A DNA stretch of 64,000 nucleotides from Triops longicaudatus (taxonomy: Eukaryota > Arthropoda > Branchiopoda > Notostraca > Triopsidae): the NCBI GenBank assembly GCA_022885665.1, contig JAGQDJ010000038.1, forward strand, positions 124,001 through 188,000, read 5' to 3'. A program made the translations under genes and the position numbers. The notes beneath the pieces are model-generated. The model was not told where the DNA came from, did not search any database, and saw only the letters and a program-made list of their open reading frames with translations. Shown here one piece after another: positions 34,867 to 44,586 of the stretch. Each line of letters starts with the position of its first letter. Positions within the stretch are counted from its first letter, which is position 1.

Positions 34867-36835
34867 AGAATACATTCAATTTGGCCTTGTAATTAAACTT
34901 GACACCGGTTTTTCGGTCTGTAGGCTGTTCACGATTGGTACACTCGTTTCATTTTCCTCGTGACTTAATCGACTTTCATTTACTTTGCTTCATTTCAGTC
35001 TCAGTGTGTGTATAAGTACCATTTGTAGTTTCTCCGTTGCGGCACCTTTCATTGTCGTGTCTTGTTCACGAATGCGATATTCACGAAGCAGAACCTGCGT
35101 TTGCCGTCTGTTTGGTATCGATCTTCTCTTCTCTAATGACAAAGGAGAAATAGGCTCGTTGTTTTCTCCGGAAGTATTCGCACTGTTTCCTTGTTACTCT
35201 AAATTTTCTTGATATACCGTTTCGACAGTTGATGTTTGTAAGCTAGGCTTGACTTGTGCAGCAATTAATACCGTAGAATAGCTGTAATCAAAGTGGAATT
35301 CTCGCAGGTTATCTCTGATCAAATTCGAAAGTCGCACATTGAGGCAGGATTTGAGGGCAGGAGTGTTTGTCCGGTAGAGCCTGGCCATCTTTTATCTAAT
35401 TTTCGGGACAGTCCTGGTTCGCTAGCCGTTTTGCTGCGGTATACTTTATCGCCTTTGAAGAAGTCACATTTTTGTGTTATGCCAGGATAGCGTCTACTAG
35501 CAGTGTAGTATCACTCCTATAGAGCAAGTAGATATGCGATTTAATTGTGGAAGAATTCGGTACGCTAAGTCAGTGTATGCGTGCCGCTTAGGTAATGTGA
35601 AATCATGTCGGCCTTGGTATCGTTAATCAACCCCAATCGCATTGAGGATGGTAGGGTGTAGTCGCTCATTTGTCCGTATTAAGGAAGTCGCAGAATTTTT
35701 AAGGAATGAATTAAATTCACAACAGGACAACTTTTTAACAAGCCTTCCGACTTTAAAAAGCAAAATTGCGTAGCGCCATCAGAGCTTCAACTAGCGCGCT
35801 GTTTTTCGCTCGCGCGAGCGAACAAGAGGAGTGCACATTTTTAATTTTGCGAGCGAGAGCTAATAGCATTGCGTATGATCGTTCGTACAATAGTACCACC
35901 CAATGGTAAATAGTTGAAAAACACGATGTTAAAGCAAAGAGGGGTCGAAGAAATTAAATTCAGTCAACAAACACAAAAAGAGACAAACTAAGCCATTAAT
36001 CTGCTCGGCTATGCGAGGAGTGGTCAATAAAAAAAGTATGTCTTATTCGAAACCTATTTCTATGAAAAATTGCACTTTTTGTGTAACTAGTGGCAGTGAC
36101 AAAACTAGCGCTCTTCCATATAATTGCGAGCGAACGAGCGTGCTCTCAAAATTCAGTAAGGAGCGCGTTTGCGAGAAAAAGAGCGTGCTGTAGCGTTCAG
36201 AGCTGTTAAAAAATTGCACAGATGTTATCAGAAAACCTTTTCAAAAAACGTACAATTAGAAAAAAAAAATGTTGTTTGAAACTCAAAGGGAATACATTTT
36301 CTAAAAAGAGGTAATGCGTTCCAGCCTGTGTGAAACGGTTCCGCTCAAGCGTTGTTTTCGAGGAAATAGTAGACCGCGGTATGTGGGTCTGTTGTATTAC
36401 AACTGTGCAGATTCATACGGAATTACCATACTTAAATTGATCTACGTCTTTTTCTTTCGGCATGTATAGTGACAGTCAATTTTAGGACACTTCGGTAAGT
36501 TACGCTGAAACACCCAGGATTCTGAAGTGGTATGTGTGATAAAGAGATTCATATCACATAATGAGGAATCTATTAGCTGATAATGAAAGGTTACTCACGA
36601 ACAAGATTAGGGCTCATCAGTTATTTCCTGCATATATCCAGGAAAACACCCTGAATGTTGCACATTGACTAAAACAGCCTGAACAAAAATACTACATTGT
36701 TTGCGACAATATAACAATTCTGAAAGTTCGAAGAGTTAATCGTTGTAGAAAAATACTTTATGAGTGCCTAAAAACCTTTGTGGTCAAAGATATTGTATTT
36801 CTGTTTTATTTACCAATTTTTTTGGTGGGTTTAAG
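34867..36835. other. Intergenic, 2 kb, with GC-rich palindromic element
   Basis: Contains the candidate element at 35780-36205. On the minus strand an open frame at 35194-35388 continues in the same frame past one stop through 35190-35000, with a protein-like composition (RRQTQVLLREYRIREQ); no family is recognised. The rest is featureless. Confidence 0.35.
35780..36205. mobile_element. Candidate MITE with GCGAGCGA-type subterminal repeats
   Basis: The left part (CAGAGCTTCAAC, AGCGCGCT, TTTTTCGCTCGC) and the complement of the right part (CAGCTCTGAACG, AGCACGCT, CTTTTTCTCGC) form an imperfect inverted pair about 430 bp apart. The left arm includes a perfect 18-bp palindrome at 35805-35822 (TTCGCTCGC plus its complement). 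GCGAGCGA motifs recur at 35850 and 36126. No clear target duplication was found, so the exact limits are uncertain. Confidence 0.35.
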
Positions 36836-39795
36836 ATGCCAATTTCACTGGCTCCCACAGTCGCAATAATTCTTGCGAGCACGGTAAGTTTCGTGCAAAT
36901 GCAGCATGTAGATCATCTCGCAATGCTTCAAAACAGCTTGGAAGATTTAGAGAATATTGGCAAATATGCGCTCCAAAACACATTGTCTTTGGATGCTTCC
37001 AAGCAACCGAGTCTAGTTCAAAATTGGAACATAGTCGAAATAATTGGAGATTGGCTTATTCCCACTGCAAACTACGTGAACGCGAGCGAACAGTGTTTGG
37101 AAGATAGTAACTTTTATGCTAGCTCGTTAACCAATGGAGAAAGCTGGGCTTTGAAAAGTATGAGCAAATTCATTTACTAGCATGTTCGTTTCTATAAAAT
37201 GGTCTTTTAGTGTATGACGCTAGCGGGAAGATGCCGGCGGGTTTGGCAAGTTTCAACATTCATGCGTTTGGCCACTTTGACCAATGCCTGAAAGTACAAC
37301 ACGAGGAAATCCAAGGAAAGTATTGCACCGCATTCCTGCTAACGCGAATAGTTTCCGACACGTCTATTAATCGAACCGATGATGAGGATGATCACGGTAC
37401 CAAATCTATGTTTGGTCTCTATCGGCTCTTAACATTGTTCGGCCCTGATTTAACACCTGTAGGTGATTTTCGAAAATTTTTCTCGTATTACCTTCATGTG
37501 TTACGCAAAATTGTATATTTTAGATTCACACAGACGCACAGAGTGTTATTACGTACCTTTCGCCAAGCATTGCATTCTGCTTACCCTCGTCTTGTAGTGC
37601 TGATGACATTGGGGGCGCAATAGCTGATAAGATTAGCCGTCATCCGTTGGGAAAAACCCAGTTCGTGGTAGCGCTGGACGAAAGTTATTGTTATACGTCG
37701 GATTCCAAAGAGAAAGACTTTGACGCTGCCGCAATAGCAGTAATGTAAGACGTGTATTTCTGCCATTCAAGCCAACTAATATATACTTTTCTAGAGTAAT
37801 ACTTAGTATTATAGGCTTGCTATTAATCTTAGGAACCGCGTATGATTCGTGGCAACGATACCAGCAAAGTAATTATTACACTGCCGTGTACATTTTATTC
37901 TCATTATTCTAAACAAAGTTTTTGACTAATTACAAAGTTTTTTACTAATTACGTGTTTGTTTTACGGACTTGTCAACTCGACGTTTATAGGAGAAGGCTG
38001 CTTGTCGGTGCTAACCCAATTGCTAATGTTTTTTTCGGTTTTGAGAAATGGAGAAAAAATATTGGACACTAGGCAAAGTAAGGACAGCTTGACGTCTCTT
38101 CATGGAATTCGCTTCGTTTCGATGACATGGGTAGTCCTTGGTCACGTTTGGTTCATGCGCACCATAGAACTAAATGCGAACCTTAAAGCCGCATACACAG
38201 TAAAACAAGCCACTTATAGATTTTTTCTTTTTTAATTTCGCGTAATGCAATTTGTTAAAGGATGCTAGGGGTTGGGCAATGCAAGCCATTACGAACGCCA
38301 CACCCGCTGTGGATACGTTTTTCTTCTTAAGCGGTTTGCTCGTAGCTTACATAATGCTCAAGGAGTTAGATAAACGTAAAGGGGGTTTTAATCCACTAAT
38401 GATGTATCTACATCGATATTTAAGGTAACAAGTAAAAACATAAAATAATTTTCTTCTAATACTACTCATAGGTTGACCCCAGTATACGCAATCATATTGG
38501 GTTTTCTTGCAACCCTTTCGATGTATATTAGCTCGGGACCCCTATGGCAATACGCCCGCTCTTATTTTGAAACGGGTTGTCGAAAAGATTGGTGGCACCA
38601 TTTACTTTACATTAACAATTTTTATGTCACTGACGGAGTAACTTCTTCAAGAATATTAGAAGAGTTTTGACCATCTTAACTTGATTTATTCAATATTTTA
38701 GTGCATGGGAGAGACGTGGTATTTGGCCTGTGAAATGCAAATGTTCTTGCTGGCTCCTTTTTTTGTTTACGCGATTTGGAGATGGAACAAGAACGGGTTA
38801 ATTATCTTAGGCAGTGCTCTTATAGGATTCATTGCTGTATCCATGGCTATTATTGGAATTGAAAACTTGCCCCCGACTTCCATGGCTACAAGAACGTTAG
38901 TTTAAAGAACAGACATCTTCTTCATAATTTTAACATTCAGTTTTCTTTGCAAGTGACATAAATTTAGACTACACGACCGATTATTATTTCAAACCGTATA
39001 CTCGAATTCCGCCTTACATCGTGGGCATTTTTTTTGGCTACCTTCTGTACAAGACAAAAGGCAAAAAAGTGGAGCTTAACTACGTAAGGATTCTTTTAAT
39101 TGTACTCGACGTCAAAAGTGCTTCCTAGTATTAAATGTACTTTTTATTCTAGTTGACCGTAACCTGGGGATGGATCATAGCTTTTGTGGGTGGGATTTCT
39201 ATTATATATGGAATGCACGATTACATGGATCCGTCAATCGTGCCTGAAATTCCTTTGTCTGTTTCAATCATCTACGGAAGTATTCATCGTGCTGCGTTTG
39301 TGACTTGCGTTGGATGGGTAATTTTTGCTTGTGAGAACGGTTATGGAGGTTAAGAAACGCTCAGTTCAAATTAAATAGGAATTTAATTGTATTTCGTAAT
39401 TTCAGGATTTGTCAATACTCTGCTTTCGTGGAAATGGTTTGTCCCGTTAAGTAGGTTGACGTATTGCACGTACTTGATCCACCTCAACTGGTTAACAGTT
39501 TATTACTCACACATGAGGGCTGTTCCCTATTACACACCTTTAGACCACGTATTGACAAGAAACAAATTGCGTGTTTCCTGTGGTGATTTTACATTTTGTC
39601 TTTCAGAGTGTTGCTTTCCTGGGACATTTGGTCACGGCGATGGGTTTGGCTTTTGTAGCTTCAACGTGCATTGAAGCGCCTTTCCTAAATTTGGAAAAAT
39701 TTCTTTTTACACCGAACAAAAAGAGTACGTATAGTAGAGAGAATAGTTATTTTTTTATAGCCTATTTCAACGTAATATGCTTTACAGATTCTTAA
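36836..39795 (+). CDS. NRF-6-like membrane acyltransferase 3, copy 1
   Basis: Nose-resistant-to-fluoxetine family: secretory N-terminal cysteine-rich NRF domain plus a multi-pass acyltransferase-3 domain; roles in lipid transport across epithelia are known in worms. Exons: 36836-37157, 37211-37458, 37524-37744, 37795-37868, 37991-38199, 38261-38424, 38472-38637, 38702-38895, 38954-39083, 39153-39348, 39406-39548, 39607-39724 and 39788-39795; 730 residues. Signal peptide at the second Met, NRF domain with ASEQCLEDS, YCTAFLL and FCLPSSC, then LHGIRFVSMTWVVLGH (putative catalytic His), VDTFFFLSGLLVAY, WWHHLLYINNF and LSRLTYCTYLIH, and about 10 membrane spans. The last 63-nt intron is a multiple of three and open, so retention adds 21 residues and ends at the same stop. 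An upstream in-frame Met at 36764 would hide the signal peptide. Confidence 0.92.
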
Positions 39796-40570
39796 TGCTT
39801 TATGAAATCCACCCAGTTACCGGTGAGAATGAAATGCGGAGAAACATCAGTGCAGTTATGTGTTGTTTTTCTCCACTTCTTAGTGCGCATCACATTGCCA
39901 GCATACTTGGTAAATTCATGAAAATTTACCAAGTCCTTCAAAACTGTAGTTTTAACCTATGAATCCGTAATTCTTCTGAGAAACGTTAATAAAACGGGTA
40001 TTGTAGTGATGAACGAAAGGTAAATGATGACATAACAGTTACCGACTTCTAAAAAAAAGAAATTTTTTAGCTGTTTAAACGCGCTGTAGGCAAGTCGTGG
40101 TTTATTTTCGCAGATTTGCTGTCTCCGTCGTGCGCAAAGGACTAGTGTGGGAGAAGAAGGGGAAAAGAAAACTGCTGGGTGGGGGGTGAGGGGGGTAACA
40201 GTGGCTCCCTTACCCCTCGCCAAAGCCACCACTGCCGGAAATTTTTTCTAATTTTTTGGGGGGTAATGATGAACCTTGTATGGTTGTCAAATTATTTGCG
40301 ACCATATGCGTTCTCGATAAACTGCCGTATTTCTTATCATCGGAAGATAATAGAGATCAAAACTCATAAGTCCAACCTTTACGTGCTTTTCTTAAAAGAT
40401 ATTGAAACATATTTTCTCTACAAAGCAAGATGATCTGATTTAAGCTGGAAGGACTCTTATCTAGCTTTTTGTTGTAGGACTCGACATTAAAATCCGGGTT
40501 AAAAATTTTAAGTCAGCGCTCACATGACCAGGTCTTTCCTATATCCTCGTGCTCTGTCAAAGCAGCAGAC
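39796..40570. other. Intergenic gap between tandem NRF copies
   Basis: AATAAA near 39989. A G-rich tract at 40177-40196 could form a quadruplex. A short CAGTGGCT...AGCCACCACTG inverted pair lies at about 40199-40234. No gene. Confidence 0.5.
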
Positions 40571-43440
40571 ATGAAAACCGCGTTAGTTTGTAGTATAGCA
40601 ATACTTTCAGTGATTCATCCAATTTGTGGACAACTGCAACAAGTGCGCCACATACAAGCGTTTGAAAACAACCTTGAAAGTCTTAAATACATCGGGAAGA
40701 ATATTTTAGAAAAGTTGACCGAAGGAGAACATGCCGAACGTTTAGGGTTAGGAGAACGGAATAGCTTCGGCAAAGTCGTAGCGGACTGGCTTATCCCTAC
40801 AGCAAACTACGTAAACGCCAGCGAACAATGTTTAGAAGACAGCAACATTTACTCCGATTCTTTAGCAAGCGGTGAAGGATGGGCTTTGAAAAGTAAACGT
40901 TAATAATCAATAACTATTCGATATTGACATTACAAGTTTATTCCTGCAGTGTATGACGCTACGGGCAAAATGCCGGATGGTTTGATGAGCTATAATACCC
41001 ACGTTCTTGGTCACTTCGATCAGTGCTTGAAGATCCACCATGAAGAAATTAAAGGAAAGTATTGTACCGTGTTCATTAAGACCAGAAATATCTCAGAAGG
41101 TATGGTAACATCGCAAGAAGTGCAACAACCTGAGTCAGCGTTCGGCTTATTACGATTTCTAACGCTTTTCGGGATAGATTTAAAGCCGGTAAGTATTACA
41201 AAGACGAACTATATCGTTGGTTAGCGTAGACCTGACTGTGTATTTTTTCTTAAGGTACACACAGATGCTGATGAAGACCTGTATACATACATGCTTCCAA
41301 GTATTGCCTTCTGTTTGCCATCATCTTGTACCGCGGACGATATTGGTGGTGCGATAGCGGACAAAGTGAGTCGCCATCCCTTAGGAGAAAAGCAGATAGT
41401 TGTTTCTACCAGCGAGAATTATTGCTTTACCTCAGATTCCAAAGAAAAAGACTTCGACGCTGTAGCTATTACAGTCATGTATCGTTTATTTTTATTTTTA
41501 TTCAAATTTCTGTTTGAATAATTCTTTTTTTCTTCTAGAGTTCTGTTAAGTGGCATAGCATTATTATTGCTACTTGGAACCGTGTACGACTCTTGGAGAC
41601 GCTTTTACTGTCGTGATAACTTAGGTAAAAACATAGAAAATATGGTATATATTTTCGCTTATTTTCTTTCTTTGCAGGAAAAGGAAATCGTGTGACAACC
41701 GGGTGCGAAGTACTGCTCTCGTTTTCTGTTCTGAAAAACGGCGAGAAAATCTTAGACACTAGACAAGGGGCGGAAAGCTTACCTTGTCTTCATGGAATTC
41801 GTTTCTTATCAATGACCTGGGTCGTCCTTGGTCACGTTTGGATGGTACGGTTACTTAATTTGAACGCTAACCCGGCCCAAGCACTTGTGGTAATTTTTAT
41901 GTTACGTTAAACAATCTGAAACTACGTTTACGTTAAACAATCGAAAAATACGTTTTAGGATGTAGAAACTTGGGCGATGCAAGCAATAACAAACGCTACC
42001 CCGTCCGTCGATACCTTTTTCTTTCTAAGTGGCCTTTTGGTCGCTTATGTCATGCTTAAAGAACTTGATAAGCAAAAAGGTAGCTTCAATCCGTTGATGA
42101 TGTATTTACACCGATATTTGCGGTAGGAGTACCAAATGTTTGTGCACTTATATTATACTAAAACTGTGTTTCATATTTCTCTGAAAGTCTGACACCTGTT
42201 TACGCAATCATTTTGGCTTTTCTGGCTACGTTGGTCATTTACGTGGGCACCGGACCATACTGGCATACTGTACGAATGTATTTTGACACAGGGTGCAGAA
42301 TCAACTGGTGGCACCATTTGCTGTATATTAACAACTTTTTTCCCACTGATGCGACAGTATGCAGTTTTTTTATATTAAAAAGAATTTGCTCACAGAAATT
42401 CCCTTTTGCAGTGCATGGGAGAAACATGGTACCTAGCAAACGACATGCAAATGTTTTTGGTGGCGCCTTTTTTTGTGTATGCGATTTGGAAATGGCCCAG
42501 AACGGGGTTAATTATACTCGCTAGCGCCACTGTCGGATTTATAGTAGTTTCGATGGTTATCATCGGAATCGAAGATTTACCTCCAACGCTTCTAGCAACG
42601 AGGACGTAAGTTTGTGGATAAATTGAAAGAAATTTTTTAAACACTCTCTGACTACTCCAGCGATACCAATCCGGACTTCATGCCGGATTATTACTTCAAA
42701 CCTTACACCCGGATCCCACCGTATCTTGTGGGAATTTTCTTCGGTTACCTACTCCATGAAACGAAGGGCAAAAAAATGGAACTCACTTACGTAAGTTTAG
42801 TTTCCTTTGATGGTGTCTTTAGTTATAGCTGTATTCACTTTATGGCTAGCTCACAGTTACATGGGGATGGATTATAGCCATTGTAGGCGGCGTTTCTATC
42901 ATTTATGGGATGCATGACTACTTAGACCCTTCAAAGTATCCCGAGATTCCTTTGGCAGTTTCGGTCATTTACGGAAGCATTCACCGAGCGGCATTTGTAG
43001 CTTGTGTTGGATGGGTTGTATTTGCATGCATTCACGGTTATGGAGGTATGATTAACTGAATAATGACGTACTTTGGTAGGGACTTACCAAGTAACCTCTG
43101 TAATCTAGGTTTTGTGAACACTCTTCTATCGTGGAAAGGTTTTGTTCCACTAAGCAGGCTGACGTACTGCACTTACCTCATCCATTTGAATTGGCTTTAC
43201 GTATATGATTCTCGGCTGAGAACTGTGACTTATTACACGCCTTTGGATCATGTTCGTAGTTCACTAAGTATTAATTACGACTAATACTTTTCGGAATTTT
43301 AGACTTTTGCCTTCATTGGCCACCTTGTGTTTTCTATGGGATTAGCGTTCATCGCTTCGGTTTCCATTGAAGCTCCTTTTTTGAATATCGAAAAACTCTT
43401 ATTCACATACAAGAGAAGTGGGACTAAATCAACTTTCTAG
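40571..43440 (+). CDS. NRF-6-like membrane acyltransferase 3, copy 2
   Basis: Tandem paralogue of the preceding gene, 738 residues. Exons: 40571-40892, 40950-41188, 41255-41478, 41539-41624, 41678-41889, 41959-42122, 42188-42356, 42412-42605, 42661-42790, 42850-43045, 43109-43251 and 43303-43440. Seven exon lengths (322, 164, 194, 130, 196, 143 and, within three bases, exon 7) equal those of copy 1, and all phases are the same. A cleaner signal peptide starts at the first Met. Same domain order: NRF domain (ASEQCLEDS, FCLPSSC), first span ALLLLLGTVYDSW, LHGIRFLSMTWVVLGH, VDTFFFLSGLLVAY, WWHHLLYINNF, LSRLTYCTYLIH. The C-terminus is cytosolic and basic. Exon 11 uses the weak donor GTTCGT. No disabling change is seen; substrate unknown. 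Confidence 0.93.
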
Positions 43441-44025
43441 TAACAAGCTTATCTCACAGTTCTTTCTTTTAGGTACTTGAATCTAAAAACCGTCGCAAAA
43501 TCTTGAGTCGCTGTCTCTCTGTGTAGAATACAAAGATTCGGTGACATTTACTTTGCTCATTTCTTCGGTTTGTCGTGTCTTTTATAGAGCAACGATATTT
43601 AGTGGAGGTACAATACATCAGTGAGCAAATGAACCTAAACTTAAAATCATTAGAAATTGTAGTGTATTTTCGTAAATAGACTAGAAAGTTAAAATGGCAA
43701 ATGCCCAACGGATATTAAAATGAAAATTATCATTGCAGTAGGAAAATTTGATGTAATGGTGGCCCTCACAGTCCGGCTGTTTCGCGTAGTGCGTAGGCCT
43801 ACTATGCTCCTAATCTGTGTAGGGTCTAAGACTAACAGTTCGGATACTCAAGCAAGAAGGAAAAATAACATTGGAATAAATATGAGGTCGCTTTCAGGGT
43901 GAACGCAACTTCTGCACCCCTCATATCCAGTCGCACCCCAAACTATAAATAATGTGCCTGGGAATCAACGACAGTCTGACCTTATTCACGGGGAGGATTG
44001 ATTGTAGCTACTTTATCTAATAGCC
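43441..44025. other. Intergenic gap
   Basis: 3' flank of the second NRF gene. No recognisable feature. Confidence 0.5.
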
Positions 44026-44586
44026 ATGAATATGTTAAGAAGTAGGCTCAGTCTTCATGCCTTCCTCGAACGAAAGCTACTGGCTAGCAAGACGTATTTT
44101 GTTGTTCTAGATTCTCGTGCGAATGTGAGTCATGCTCCCCTCTTGAAAATCGACCGCGAGGACTACAAAAGTTACTATGCCACATATTGTGGTCCCGTCA
44201 ATCCTCCACCATGCATGTTTTGCATGAGTGTTACCGCTTGCATGAAATGTGAATCAATACGTAAAAATGAAAGACTACAAATAGGTGAAAAAGGTAATCC
44301 TTCAAATATTGGAGATGGACATCTGGCCATGCGAACGGGAATTGAATGGCCTTCCGACATTCCTCTTCCCATAAACTTAAAAGGGATTCAGCTACAAACA
44401 AAAATTGAGGTCCGCCTCTCGACGCGCACGTATTGGCTTCCTATGTGTAAAACGTGTCATATAAAAGGAACGTTCGGCAGCTTTTGTCAATTGGTGCTCG
44501 TGTGGCGACCAACTTATCACAACCTAGTGCAGAAAGCGCTTGCGAGAAAACAAGTGTTGACTCCATGCAAATGGGGTCTGTCCTAA
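44026..44586 (+). CDS. Uninterrupted 186-residue open frame, unknown function
   Basis: One continuous frame from ATG to stop, long for this AT-rich, intron-dense sequence. The translation has a cysteine cluster (CGPVNPPPCMFC, ACMKC, later CKTC), which could bind zinc, and no signal peptide or membrane span. I recognise no family. Its last 22 bases overlap the first coding exon of the downstream receptor (44565-44646) in another frame. It may be a single-exon gene, an exon of an unseen gene, a transposon fragment or chance. Coding status is unproven. Confidence 0.3.
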   Translation: MNMLRSRLSLHAFLERKLLASKTYFVVLDSRANVSHAPLLKIDREDYKSYYATYCGPVNPPPCMFCMSVTACMKCESIRKNERLQIGEKGNPSNIGDGHLAMRTGIEWPSDIPLPINLKGIQLQTKIEVRLSTRTYWLPMCKTCHIKGTFGSFCQLVLVWRPTYHNLVQKALARKQVLTPCKWGLS

